Shown: piece after piece, positions 33,711 to 42,722 of the stretch | Layout: the number at the start of each line of letters is the position of its first letter | Numbering within the stretch: the first letter of the stretch is position 1 | Origin: an uncultured Flavobacteriaceae bacterium | GTDB taxonomy: Bacteria > Bacteroidota > Bacteroidia > Flavobacteriales > Flavobacteriaceae | NCBI GenBank assembly: GCA_947500385.1 | Contig: CANMSA010000004.1 | Location: forward strand, 310,001 to 374,000 | DNA length: 64,000 nt | Direction: 5' to 3' | Notes under the pieces: generated by a model | Databases searched by the model: none | The model's input: only the letters and a program-made list of their open reading frames with translations | Told to the model about the DNA's origin: nothing | Made by a program: the position numbers and the translations under genes

Positions 33711-35159
33711 ATGATAAAGGCCAAATTAGGGATATTGTTATTTGTACTTTTGTGTTCCACACCACTTTTTTCCCAAGATACGATTGCCACGACAGCTGTT
33801 GAAACTACCTTGCATGTGGCCGACCAACTACAGGCCAAAACAGCATTGCCCAGTGAAGGGTTCAGCATCCATAGTTTATTAAGAGGTGCCCTGGGAATGC
33901 TGGTACTATTGATCATTGCCTATCTGTTCAGCTCCAATCGGAAGGCGATCAACTGGCGGACCGTTGGCATCGGGGTATCCCTTCAATTGTTAATTGCCAT
34001 TGGTGTCCTAAAGGTTCCCTTCATTCAAGGTGTCTTTGAATCGGTAGGAGAAGTATTCATTAGTATTTTGGGGTACACCAGGGCCGGAAGTAAATTTTTG
34101 TTCGAGGGCCTCGTCGTAGACACCAACACCTTTGGGTACATTTTTGCTTTTCAAGTCTTGCCTACGATCATTTTCTTTTCGGCTTTGACATCGCTTCTAT
34201 TTTATCTCGGCATCATACAAAAGGTCGTTCGGGCCCTCGCTTGGTTACTCTCCAAAAGTTTGGGCATATCGGGAGCGGAAAGCCTTTCGGTTGCCGGAAA
34301 TATCTTTTTAGGTCAGACCGAGGCGCCCTTGTTGATCAAGGCGTATTTGGAAAAAATGACCAAATCGGAAATCCTCTTGGTCATGATCGGAGGAATGGCA
34401 ACGGTCGCAGGTGCGGTACTTGCCGCGTATATCGGTTTCCTCGGAGGCGAAGACAAAGCACTACAGCTCGTTTTTGCAAAACACCTATTGGCCGCCTCAG
34501 TGATGGCTGCGCCCGGCGCTATTGTGATTTCAAAAATGTTATATCCCCAAACCGATGAAGTAAATACTGATGTACATGTCTCTAGTGATAAGATAGGAGC
34601 CAATATATTGGATGCGATTGCCAATGGCACCACGCAAGGCTTGAAATTGGCAGTGAATGTCGGGGCTATGCTTTTAGTTTTTGTGGCGATTATTGCGATG
34701 ATCAATGGCATTCTCGACTGGACCGGGGAACTCACAACGCTCAATGATTGGATTGCGGCGAATACTGCCTACCAAAAGTTCTCGTTAGAGGCCATTTTAG
34801 GGACTGTTTTTGCGCCTTTGATGTGGCTCATCGGGGTTGCCAAAGAGGATATTATGCTCATGGGGCAGTTATTGGGAATCAAACTCGCAGCCAGTGAATT
34901 TGTAGGGTACATTCAGTTGGCAGAGCTTAAAAACATGGGGACCCAACCCAGTCTCACCTATAACAAATCGGTTATCATGGCTACCTATATGTTGTGTGGT
35001 TTTGCGAATTTCGCCTCCATTGGCATTCAGATCGGGGGCATTGGCTCCCTAGCTCCCGGCCAACGTAAAACACTTTCCGAATTTGGGATGAAAGCCGTGT
35101 TGGGTGGTTCTCTTGCTTCTTTACTCTCTGCTACCATTGCCGGGATGATATTGGGATAA
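33711..35159 (+). CDS. Concentrative nucleoside transporter (NupC/CNT family)
   Basis: Na+- or H+-driven nucleoside uptake across the inner membrane. It has 482 residues from the ATG at 33711; earlier in-frame starts overlap the preceding gene. Residues 1-22 look like a cleavable signal peptide (FSQ), followed by ~9-10 TM helices and re-entrant loops. Motifs include GQTEAPLLIKAYL and CGFANFASIGIQIGGIGSLAP, both typical of CNTs. It lies 22 nt after the nuclease gene, so the two may be co-transcribed. Confidence 0.92.
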   Translation: MIKAKLGILLFVLLCSTPLFSQDTIATTAVETTLHVADQLQAKTALPSEGFSIHSLLRGALGMLVLLIIAYLFSSNRKAINWRTVGIGVSLQLLIAIGVLKVPFIQGVFESVGEVFISILGYTRAGSKFLFEGLVVDTNTFGYIFAFQVLPTIIFFSALTSLLFYLGIIQKVVRALAWLLSKSLGISGAESLSVAGNIFLGQTEAPLLIKAYLEKMTKSEILLVMIGGMATVAGAVLAAYIGFLGGEDKALQLVFAKHLLAASVMAAPGAIVISKMLYPQTDEVNTDVHVSSDKIGANILDAIANGTTQGLKLAVNVGAMLLVFVAIIAMINGILDWTGELTTLNDWIAANTAYQKFSLEAILGTVFAPLMWLIGVAKEDIMLMGQLLGIKLAASEFVGYIQLAELKNMGTQPSLTYNKSVIMATYMLCGFANFASIGIQIGGIGSLAPGQRKTLSEFGMKAVLGGSLASLLSATIAGMILG

Positions 35160-35567
35160 CAATCACTACTTACGAAAAGCGAATTACCACACCGCAAAAA
35201 GCAAGGCTGGTCGGTTTTTGAACGATTTAGGGGTATGCTCTACACCACTACCAGCCAATAAATTGGAAAATACCTTTTATGTTCTTGCTTTTGTTCCTTA
35301 CGCCTTCTAGGCGAAATTTTCAAGGAATATTCCCACATGTTACTGCAAAGCCCTCACTTGTTGATTACAAAGGGTTCACGCAAAATTCAGCATGTACTTT
35401 AGCAGTGGCAACGGCAAATACACAGCAAAAACAGGTCCATTAAGCTACTATATTGGCGTACTCGATTTGGTAACCGAGGCGTATTTTGATCGCATCCGGA
35501 TCATTCTAAAGTTGATTGCCTGTAAGGTTTGTCTATGCCAAAATTATTAACTCTTAAAATAGAAAAA
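35160..35567 (+). other. Gene-free stretch, 408 nt
   Basis: No open frame here has family features on either strand, and there is no convincing terminator. A near-match TACTTTAG lies ~155 nt upstream of the lectin gene. It may hold a long leader for that gene; otherwise I see nothing. Confidence 0.4.
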
Positions 35568-36197
35568 ATGAAGAACGTAATCGGCTTATGGGCCTCCACA
35601 TCAAAATCAATCTTAAAATCAGCCTTTGTAGCGATGATCGCCATCTGTATGGCAAGCTGCGCTAAAGATGAAGTATCGGGAGAAGAAATTGAAATAGAAG
35701 CAATTGAAGCAGAAGAAATCGAAGCAGAGGTGAGTTTAGCGGCAACAAGCCTTCCGCGCGACGGCCGATACTATATCAAAAATCCGGCAAGTGGCAAATA
35801 CTTAGGAGTGCAAGGTGGCAACACCACCAATGGATCCAATGTTGTTTTATGGGAAAAAAGTGGCAATCCCGATCAAATCTGGGGGCTGGAATCTGATGGA
35901 AACAATCCAGGGCAGTTTTGGCTTTTTAATTGGAACGCCGAGAAAAGCCTTGACGTAACCAAGAGGAGTACTCAAAATGGCACGAATATTCAAATATGGG
36001 GTTTCTCAAACGCCCCCAATCAAAAATGGATCTTGGAACCTCTTGGAAATAATGAATTTGTAATTCTTAGTGCTCAAGGCAATCATACGGAATGCGTGGA
36101 TATCGCTAGAAGATCTACCTCAAACGGTGCCAACATACATTTGTGGGATTGGGCCTTTGGCGCAAATCAAAAATGGGTTTTTGAAAAAGCTGACTAA
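35568..36197 (+). CDS. Ricin-type beta-trefoil lectin lipoprotein
   Basis: A 209-residue predicted lipoprotein from the ATG at 35568. A long n-region and hydrophobic core end in the lipobox MASC, then a strongly acidic Glu/Ile linker (~32-52). A single ricin B-type beta-trefoil domain (~58-209) shows three Q-x-W repeats (DQIWGLE, NQKWILE, NQKWVFE), the hallmark of carbohydrate-binding trefoils. There is no catalytic domain, so it is probably a surface or periplasmic sugar-binding protein. No polysaccharide-degradation genes are next to it. The start at 35529 (TTG) is less likely. Confidence 0.86.
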   Translation: MKNVIGLWASTSKSILKSAFVAMIAICMASCAKDEVSGEEIEIEAIEAEEIEAEVSLAATSLPRDGRYYIKNPASGKYLGVQGGNTTNGSNVVLWEKSGNPDQIWGLESDGNNPGQFWLFNWNAEKSLDVTKRSTQNGTNIQIWGFSNAPNQKWILEPLGNNEFVILSAQGNHTECVDIARRSTSNGANIHLWDWAFGANQKWVFEKAD

Positions 36198-36274
36198 AAT
36201 AAGCTAGCCTACAACGCTTGTTTTCAGAATTCGGGAAACAAGTCCCAAGTCCTAAGTATTCCCACTATTTGATT

Positions 36275-36332
36275 AAAACGGTTTTTTATGGTCTAGCTCT
36301 TTTTAAGCGTTTAGACCGTTAAAAACCGTTTT
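36275..36332 (+). terminator. Long inverted repeat downstream of the lectin gene
   Basis: AAAACGGTTTTTTATGGTCT is matched, with small bulges, by AGACCGTTAAAAACCGTTTT, making a ~20-bp imperfect stem rich in A/T. It probably ends the lectin transcript 78 nt after its stop. The remaining bases up to thyA show only the thyA promoter box. Confidence 0.6.
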
Positions 36333-36587
36333 ATTGGTATTCGAGGTAATTTCCTTTTCCGAACCTCATGACCACTTCCGCTTTAAAAAAGTAAGGGGTA
36401 AGCTTGCTACTGTCATATGCTGCTGTGATAGCATGCAACAACTTCTATGGAACATACGCCCTTGAAGCCAATAGCCTTATAAATTACAGCTTGAACCACC
36501 ACCAGAAGGCGCAAACCATCTATTTCACCAGTTGATAAAAGTTAATAACTCCGAACTCCAAATCTTTACCTTTACAAAGCTTACCGT

Positions 36588-36595
36588 TACCTTTG
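36588..36595 (+). promoter_or_regulatory. -7 box (TACCTTTG) 6 nt before thyA
   Basis: A perfect TAnnTTTG. The thyA ATG at 36602 is secure by homology, so the transcript should begin at or within 2-3 nt of the start codon. Confidence 0.7.
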
Positions 36596-36601
36596 TGCAC
36601 T

Positions 36602-37426
36602 ATGAAGCAATACCACGACCTATTAAAGCATGTACTGGCAAATGGCAATGAAAAAGGAGATCGCACCGGCACCGGTACCAAAAGCGTTTTCGGGTATCAA
36701 ATGCGATTTGACCTCAGTGAAGGCTTCCCTATGGTCACCACCAAAAAGTTACACCTCAAGTCGATCATATATGAACTGCTTTGGTTCTTAAAAGGAGATA
36801 CCAATGTAGGGTATTTACAAGAAAATGGCGTACGCATCTGGAACGATTGGGCCGATGAGAACGGGGATTTAGGCCCTGTATATGGCTACCAATGGCGCAA
36901 CTGGAACGGGGATGAAATAGACCAGATCAAAGAGGTAATTCATTCCTTAAAAAACAATCCGAATAGCCGACGTATGTTGGTCTCCGCTTGGAACCCCAGT
37001 GTATTGCCAGACACCTCAAAATCGTTCTCTGAAAACGTGGCCAATGGCAAAGCGGCCTTACCACCCTGCCATGCCTTTTTTCAATTCTACGTGGCCGATG
37101 GCAAGCTTTCTTGCCAATTGTACCAACGCAGTGCCGATATCTTTTTGGGGGTACCTTTTAATATTGCGTCTTACGCTTTGTTCACTATGATGATGGCCCA
37201 AGTATGCGGCTATGCACCGGGCGATTTTATTCACACCTTTGGCGATACCCATATCTATAACAACCATATGGAACAAGTGGAACTCCAATTAAGTCGTGAA
37301 CCCAGACCCCTTCCTAAAATGATCATCAACCCGGAAGTAACCGATATTTTTGATTTCACTTTTGACGATTTCACCTTGGTAGACTATCATCCGCATCCGC
37401 ACATAAAAGGGGTGGTCGCCGTTTAA
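36602..37426 (+). CDS. thyA: Thymidylate synthase
   Basis: Methylates dUMP to dTMP using methylenetetrahydrofolate. It has 274 residues from the ATG at 36602 ([12 protein letters not shown], the canonical N-terminus). The catalytic cysteine is in [13 protein letters not shown], and [17 protein letters not shown] and [12 protein letters not shown] are family blocks. It is slightly longer than the 264-residue E. coli enzyme because of an insertion before the catalytic loop (~138-150, [13 protein letters not shown]). Its folate partner folA lies 7 kb away. The downstream gene starts 12 nt after the stop. Confidence 0.97.
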   Translation: MKQYHDLLKHVLANGNEKGDRTGTGTKSVFGYQMRFDLSEGFPMVTTKKLHLKSIIYELLWFLKGDTNVGYLQENGVRIWNDWADENGDLGPVYGYQWRNWNGDEIDQIKEVIHSLKNNPNSRRMLVSAWNPSVLPDTSKSFSENVANGKAALPPCHAFFQFYVADGKLSCQLYQRSADIFLGVPFNIASYALFTMMMAQVCGYAPGDFIHTFGDTHIYNNHMEQVELQLSREPRPLPKMIINPEVTDIFDFTFDDFTLVDYHPHPHIKGVVAV

Positions 37427-37437
37427 GATTCCTTTGA

Positions 37438-37914
37438 ATGAGACATATTTTGCTTTGTTTTTTAATTACCCTCTGCGTATTTCCCTTAACAGGGCAAGAC
37501 ACGGTTTCCGAAACGATCATCGAAATAGAAGATATGCAAATTCCGGAAGAAGGAACTTCGGAATTTGTAGCGGTCCCTTTTAGTATCGTAGAAAAAACCC
37601 CTGTTTTCCCAGGATGTGACGAAATCTCTGAAACGGACCTGAAAAAGTGCTTTCAAAAGAACGTGCAGCAACACGTGGCAAAACACCTTGAATACACTAA
37701 AAAAGACCTTAAGAACGATGTTCAGAAAAAGATGCGCGCAGTGTTTTTTGTTGCTATAGATGGAAAGATAGTAGATCCTAAATTTTATGGTTCGGACCCC
37801 CAATTAGAAAAAGAGGTTTTGCGGGTTTTAGCACTTCTTCCCCAGATGAAACCCGGGAAACAAAGAGGAAAAGTGGTACGCGTTGCTTTTTCGCTTCCTA
37901 TCATACTTAACTAA
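37438..37914 (+). CDS. Free-standing TonB C-terminal-domain protein
   Basis: A 158-residue exported protein with a cleavable signal peptide (1-20, FPLTGQ). It has a short acidic segment and a TonB C-terminal-like domain (~55-158) closely resembling TonB at 23296: both share P-V-(Y/F)-P-G-C, KxCFQKxxQxHxxK, and MKPGKQRG.VVRVxFSxPI. It lacks a TM anchor and a proline linker, so it cannot transduce energy by itself. It could bind receptor TonB boxes or peptidoglycan, but that is inference. It lies 12 nt downstream of thyA. Confidence 0.82.
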   Translation: MRHILLCFLITLCVFPLTGQDTVSETIIEIEDMQIPEEGTSEFVAVPFSIVEKTPVFPGCDEISETDLKKCFQKNVQQHVAKHLEYTKKDLKNDVQKKMRAVFFVAIDGKIVDPKFYGSDPQLEKEVLRVLALLPQMKPGKQRGKVVRVAFSLPIILN

Positions 37915-37990
37915 ACACGAAGAAAAAGCATTGTACGAAGAACGTGCTTTCTTCCATATTCCCATCGAACGTATTTTAAAGACCTGCGTA

Positions 37991-39607
37991 TTAATTACAG
38001 GGGGGTGCCGCCTCCATGTACATCAAATTCCACGCCGTTTCATAACCAATTTTATGGGCCATCCAAGAGTTCCATGCTGCAGAACTTTTATCGGCCGGTT
38101 CATCGCCCAAAGCACAATCACCGGTAAGCAATGTATACATAAAACCACCGATCGCTTTGTCCAGGTCACGATGCATGTGCCAATTATCGCGATAGGCCGA
38201 TTGCCCTGGTATGGCTTCCCTTAACTGCACGTACAACGTACGAACGGGGATTGCACGTCCTTGCGGCAGTTCGGCGTTTCGAACCATATAGAGTGCCGTG
38301 CCCAAATCGGTCCCATTTTCCGAATCAGAAAATCGTTTGTCCAAGCCATATTGCATCGATACGTTTCCATTGACCGAGCCGTCTTGCATCGGGAAACCAA
38401 GTGAAAAATCGAATTTGGAAGCATCGATCTTATAACGTTTATTGGCCTCAAAATTGGTATTGGCCCTTCCATAATTAAAATTAATAGGCGGCGTTCCATC
38501 TTTCACCAGTGATCTATCCGACTTGTCAATGACCCAACGCAATCCTCCCAAAATACCATTTTCAGAACTCGTGCCCGTATGATTGTAATTAAGCTCCAGT
38601 TCCTGGATATCGCAAGCCATGAAGGGAGATACAACGTTCGGTTTTCCTGTATAATGTGTTTTATTCGCTGCCTCCTTTACGCTTTCAAATACGCTATCGG
38701 CGATGGTATTGTCATACTCATACCCCGATTCGGAGGCGCTGGCACCAAAAATATGGGAATAGACAGCCGCTGCAGTGAGGTAAGCACCATTTGGACTGGG
38801 ATGAACAGCAGCAGCATCTTGTTTATCGCTAGGCATTGCGTCCCATGCCAAACCGGCCGGCACGGCGGCCACCGTTGTCTTCGCGCCATCCGCAACACGG
38901 TATGTGACCTCTTCAAAATGTGCCATAGAAGCCCCGGCTATCGCCTCTTTGGGCCATATCATAAGCAAAAGCGTCTTTGCATTGCCCTCAGCAACTTTTG
39001 AGGCTATTTTATGAACGCCCAATGCATAATAACCCGGTATCGTAGCAACGATGTAGGGGTCTGCTGCGATTACCACATAGTCCCAATCTTTGTCCTTGTT
39101 CCCCGATACGTTTTGCATACGGTCTTCGTAGCCTTCCGGCCAATAATAATATTGGGTAAGGGAATGCCTAGAAAATGTATAATCATAAGAATCCCCACCA
39201 GATCCTAAGCCTACCGAAATTTGCTTGTTTTCATACATATCTTCTGCTTCCACATGCACCGTAGTGGAAACATTGGTGTCTCCGGTCAAGATTTTTTGTA
39301 ACTCCCCCGCCGTAGCTTCCGGTGAGAAAGCCGCGGTACCTGAATCAATAGATCGGCTAGATCCAAGGACCAAAATATTCACGGCCCCATCTTCATTTAC
39401 ATCTCCGAAAACACCATCTTTCCCATCTTGTGAATCATCCGAATTGTTATCCTCCGACTGCTCCTCTGAACTATCCTCCGGCACATCACTGGCCGGTGTA
39501 TCGTCTTTTGAACAAGCAGCTATTAAAAAAATGCACATTACCAGCAAATACAAGGTTGAAAACATGGTTGTTGAAGGCAGCCTATTACATCTCATGGGAC
39601 GGATCAT
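37991..39607 (-). CDS. SGNH-hydrolase-like lipoprotein of unknown function
   Basis: A 538-residue predicted lipoprotein. The signal sequence ends in a lipobox (LIAAC, Cys32) followed by a low-complexity acidic Ser/Asp/Glu linker (~33-65). The domain from ~76 starts with NILVLGSSRSI, similar to SGNH/GDSL block I. VHPSPNGAYLTAAAVYS (~268-284) matches block V, with His (and Asp slightly upstream) as the usual catalytic pair. The C-terminal ~200 residues show no known domain. It could act on acylated or acetylated glycans, as other SGNH lipoproteins do; this is inferred. Alternative in-frame starts exist at 39595 and 39565. Confidence 0.7.
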   Translation of the reverse strand: MIRPMRCNRLPSTTMFSTLYLLVMCIFLIAACSKDDTPASDVPEDSSEEQSEDNNSDDSQDGKDGVFGDVNEDGAVNILVLGSSRSIDSGTAAFSPEATAGELQKILTGDTNVSTTVHVEAEDMYENKQISVGLGSGGDSYDYTFSRHSLTQYYYWPEGYEDRMQNVSGNKDKDWDYVVIAADPYIVATIPGYYALGVHKIASKVAEGNAKTLLLMIWPKEAIAGASMAHFEEVTYRVADGAKTTVAAVPAGLAWDAMPSDKQDAAAVHPSPNGAYLTAAAVYSHIFGASASESGYEYDNTIADSVFESVKEAANKTHYTGKPNVVSPFMACDIQELELNYNHTGTSSENGILGGLRWVIDKSDRSLVKDGTPPINFNYGRANTNFEANKRYKIDASKFDFSLGFPMQDGSVNGNVSMQYGLDKRFSDSENGTDLGTALYMVRNAELPQGRAIPVRTLYVQLREAIPGQSAYRDNWHMHRDLDKAIGGFMYTLLTGDCALGDEPADKSSAAWNSWMAHKIGYETAWNLMYMEAAPPCN

Positions 39608-40156
39608 ATTTTTTACTTTAAAGCGTTCATTGGCGAACTATTTTTCAAACGTATCCCATACCTTGATATTGCCCCTCTCCCTGCTTATTACTAATAATTC
39701 GACGAATTGCACTACTTCCTGTGCTCCAGTAAAAATAACGGGGTAGCTTTCCAATTTAAGAAGGTCATCACCCTCTTAGAAAGTGCCTTCTTTTTCTTTT
39801 TGACAGATCCAATCCCTTACTTGAAATGATGCGGATAAGACAGCCGATATAATTTTGCGCCAAGAAGTATAAAACCTGCGAGCCCAATTTTACAAAAGAC
39901 GATTATTCTTAACTTTTTTTTGACAATTTTACGGGAAACATTGCCGTGCGATTCTTCGTATCTTTAACTACGAATGAAAGGTTCGGTTTATAGGACAGTC
40001 TTGGAATTTCTTTTTCCGGTACCTTTTGACGTACACGGGTGCAACCATTGAAGAAGCTAAAAAAGTGGGGATTATTGTAAGTTTTTTGCTTTTTTTTAGT
40101 CTTATAGCCTGTCAAAGTGGTTGGATTTATTCAATAGTACCAAATAATTGACTACC
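39608..40156 (+). other. Gene-free stretch, 549 nt, with a lone promoter box
   Basis: There is no convincing gene on either strand. A perfect TAATTTTG box (39850-39857, plus strand) lies ~300 nt upstream of egtB, and a near-match TATCTTTA occurs at ~39958. If used, the first would give egtB a long leader or make a small RNA. No known riboswitch core is recognisable. Confidence 0.4.
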
Positions 40157-41317
40157 ATGATTCTTACCGATTCTTTATTGGATTTCTTTTTAGAAACCCG
40201 AAAGTATACAGAGGACCTTTGCGCTCCTTTAGCGATTGAAGACTATGTGGTGCAGCCCATAGTCGATGTATCTCCTCCCAAATGGCATTTAGGACATACG
40301 ACTTGGTTCTTTGAAGAGTTTATTTTAAAGCCGCATGCTCGGGGATATCAGGTATTTGATGAAGACTTTTCCTTTGTTTTTAATAGTTATTACGAAACGG
40401 TCGGGAAAAGGGTGGTACGCGCCGATCGTGGAAATTTATCTAGACCTTCAGTACAACGGGTATATGAATATAGAACCTATGTAACCCGGGGGATCAAAAC
40501 TCTTTTTGAGCAGCCTCAAGGGAAAGAAGTACTTGATTTACTAGAAATTGGAATACACCATGAAAAACAACATCAAGAGCTCCTTTTAACCGACATTAAA
40601 TACATCTTGGGTAACAACCCTTTGCTCCCTGTATACTCTGACAATTTTAAGGAACACCCCTCGGAAAGTCACTCGATGGAATGGATTTCAATGGATGAGG
40701 GTATGTATGAAATAGGACACGGTTCAACCGATTTTTGCTACGACAATGAATTGGGCAAGCACAAAGTATACCTTCATTCCTATCAAATAGCGAACAAGCT
40801 GACCACCAATCAAGATATTATGGATTTCATTGCGGCCGGAGGATATGACCAATTTGACCTCTGGCATGCCGAAGGTTGGGATTGGGTACGGCAAGAAGAG
40901 GTAAAAGCGCCTTTGTATTGGCATCAGATAGATGGAAAATGGCATTTCTACACTTTGAAAGGATTGACTCCCATTGACCCTGATGCACCTTTAGCACATA
41001 TTTCTTACTTCGAAGCTTTTGCTTTTGCACAATGGAAAGGCTGTAGGCTCCCTACCGAATTCGAATGGGAAGCCGCACAGCGGTTCTTTGCGTGGGGCAG
41101 TCGTTGGGAATGGACCGAAAGTGCGTATCTACCGTATCCCAATTACCAAAAAGCGGCGGGTGCCCTTGGCGAATACAATGGCAAGTTTATGGTGAATCAA
41201 AAAGTACTTCGGGGCGGTTCGGTCGCCACCCCTAAAAAGCATACCAGACCTACCTATAGAAACTTCTTTCAGACGCACCTACGGTGGCAATATACCGGGT
41301 TAAGGTTGGTCAAATAA
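40157..41317 (+). CDS. egtB: Ergothioneine biosynthesis sulfoxide synthase
   Basis: Non-heme iron enzyme that joins a thiol donor (gamma-Glu-Cys or Cys) to hercynine with O2. It has 386 residues from the ATG at 40157 (a TTG at 40148 is less likely). An N-terminal DinB-like four-helix domain carries HLGHTTWFFEE (~50) and the iron motif HxxxHxE in HEKQHQE (~138-144). The C-terminal formylglycine-generating-enzyme-like domain (~175-386) ends with RGGSVATP and RPTYRNFF. egtD follows 16 nt downstream. No egtA or egtC is present, which favours direct use of cysteine (inference). Confidence 0.93.
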   Translation: MILTDSLLDFFLETRKYTEDLCAPLAIEDYVVQPIVDVSPPKWHLGHTTWFFEEFILKPHARGYQVFDEDFSFVFNSYYETVGKRVVRADRGNLSRPSVQRVYEYRTYVTRGIKTLFEQPQGKEVLDLLEIGIHHEKQHQELLLTDIKYILGNNPLLPVYSDNFKEHPSESHSMEWISMDEGMYEIGHGSTDFCYDNELGKHKVYLHSYQIANKLTTNQDIMDFIAAGGYDQFDLWHAEGWDWVRQEEVKAPLYWHQIDGKWHFYTLKGLTPIDPDAPLAHISYFEAFAFAQWKGCRLPTEFEWEAAQRFFAWGSRWEWTESAYLPYPNYQKAAGALGEYNGKFMVNQKVLRGGSVATPKKHTRPTYRNFFQTHLRWQYTGLRLVK

Positions 41318-41333
41318 ATACGACATAACATAC

Positions 41334-42314
41334 ATGCAACAAGGAACAGTTATTACTTTCAAGACCCAATTTGAGGAAGAGGTCTATAACGGGCTTACCA
41401 CATTTCCCAAACATTTATCATCCAAATATTTTTATGATGCCATTGGTGATAAGCTATTTCAGGATATCATGCAGATGCCCGAATACTACCTTACCGATGC
41501 GGAGTTTGAAATTTTTGAAACCCACAAACAAGAAATAACCGATTTTTTCTCCAAGACGGATACGCCTTTTAACCTTATTGAACTTGGGGCAGGCGATGGT
41601 AAAAAAACGAAGTTGTTGCTGCGGCAACTCATGAAAAAGAAGGAACATTTCTCCTATTATCCTATCGACATTAGTCAAAATGTACTCGACGGGTTAGATG
41701 ACTCTCTTCGAGAAGAACTACCAAAACTCACGGTAGTTCCCGAACAAGGTACTTATTTTGAAGCACTTGAAAGAATTGATGCAAAAGATAAGGGGCGAAA
41801 AGTGATTCTTTTTCTGGGGTCGAACATTGGCAACCTATTACACAAACAAGCCATTGTTTTCCTAAGTCAAGTACAAGCCTTGATGCGTAAAGGAGATTTG
41901 TTTTTTGTAGGCTTGGACCTAAAGAAAAACCCACAAACCATTCTGGATGCCTATAACGATCCTACGGGAATAACCGCCGCCTTTAATAAGAATGTGCTAA
42001 CGCGTATTAACCGGGAGCTAGGGGGCACTTTTGAGCTAGATGCTTTTATGCATTGGGAAGTATACGACCCGGAAACGGGTACGGCAAAAAGTTATTTGGT
42101 ATCAAAAAAAGAACAGTCGGTGACCATTGAGGCGTTAGATCTTACCATAGATTTTAAACCTTGGGAAACCATCCACACCGAAATTTCCCAAAAATATGAT
42201 GACGCTACCGTTAACTGGTTAGCAGCGCAATCGGGCCTGCAAGTGATCAAACGCTATACAGATGCCAACAAGCTGTACGCAAACTATGTATTTGAAAAAA
42301 GCAATAATCCCTAA
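41334..42314 (+). CDS. egtD: L-histidine N-alpha-trimethyltransferase
   Basis: SAM-dependent methyltransferase that converts histidine to hercynine, the first step of ergothioneine synthesis. It has 326 residues with the SAM loop LIELGAGDGKKTKLLL (~81-96), FLGSNIGNL (~160) and GLDLKKNP (~190), all typical of EgtD (DUF2260). It forms an operon with egtB, in the order egtB-egtD. Confidence 0.94.
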   Translation: MQQGTVITFKTQFEEEVYNGLTTFPKHLSSKYFYDAIGDKLFQDIMQMPEYYLTDAEFEIFETHKQEITDFFSKTDTPFNLIELGAGDGKKTKLLLRQLMKKKEHFSYYPIDISQNVLDGLDDSLREELPKLTVVPEQGTYFEALERIDAKDKGRKVILFLGSNIGNLLHKQAIVFLSQVQALMRKGDLFFVGLDLKKNPQTILDAYNDPTGITAAFNKNVLTRINRELGGTFELDAFMHWEVYDPETGTAKSYLVSKKEQSVTIEALDLTIDFKPWETIHTEISQKYDDATVNWLAAQSGLQVIKRYTDANKLYANYVFEKSNNP

Positions 42315-42374
42315 AAACATTGGAGTCCCGTACCTCATCACAGGGGTCCTACAAATTCTTAAAACTAAAAAAAG

Positions 42375-42656
42375 ATGAAAGCAATCTGGAACAATACCGT
42401 CATCGCCGAGAGCGATGAGACCGTAGTCATTGAGAATAACCATTATTTCCCCGCAGAAAGCATAAAAAGTGAGTTCTTCAAGGAAAGCACTACACATACT
42501 ACCTGCCCTTGGAAAGGGGTCGCATCCTATTATACAATTGAAGTAGATGGCAAAGAAAACCCTGATGCCGCATGGTTTTATCCAGAAGTAAGTGAACTTG
42601 CAAAAGGGATTAAAGGCAAGGTCGCCTTTTGGAAAGGCGTACAGATAGAAAAATAA
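42375..42656 (+). CDS. DUF427 domain protein
   Basis: A 93-residue cytoplasmic protein of the DUF427 family. It is recognised by AIWNNTVIAESDETVVIENNHYFP at the start and the TTCPWKGVASYYTI and AWFYPEVSELAKGIKGKVAFW blocks. It has a small beta-tent-like fold and no established function. It is 60 nt downstream of egtD on the same strand and before the terminator at 42671, so it may belong to the egt transcript. Confidence 0.9.
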   Translation: MKAIWNNTVIAESDETVVIENNHYFPAESIKSEFFKESTTHTTCPWKGVASYYTIEVDGKENPDAAWFYPEVSELAKGIKGKVAFWKGVQIEK

Positions 42657-42670
42657 GCAGCCTACAAGAA

Positions 42671-42705
42671 AAAAAGCCCGATTGTATGGTACAATCGGGC
42701 TTTTT
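42671..42705. terminator. Bidirectional terminator
   Basis: AAAAAGCCCGATTGT pairs with ACAATCGGGCTTTTT across a 5-nt loop. It serves the DUF427 gene (plus) and the glycogen-binding-domain gene (minus). Confidence 0.92.
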
Positions 42706-42722
42706 AATCATTTAAGAATTTA

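Noticed and set aside
37919-37954. Imperfect inverted repeat GAAGAAAAAGCA / TGCTTTCTTC after the TonB-domain gene
   Set aside because: A/T-rich stem with a bulge and no clear T tract; too weak to call a terminator.
39974-40051. Tiny plus-strand frame beginning MKGSVYRTVLEF (25 codons)
   Set aside because: Preceded only by a near-match promoter box; far too short to judge and no sign of conservation available.
39909-40115. Minus-strand 68-codon frame in the gap before egtB
   Set aside because: Low-complexity Lys/Thr-rich product with no family resemblance, no promoter box and no neighbour logic.
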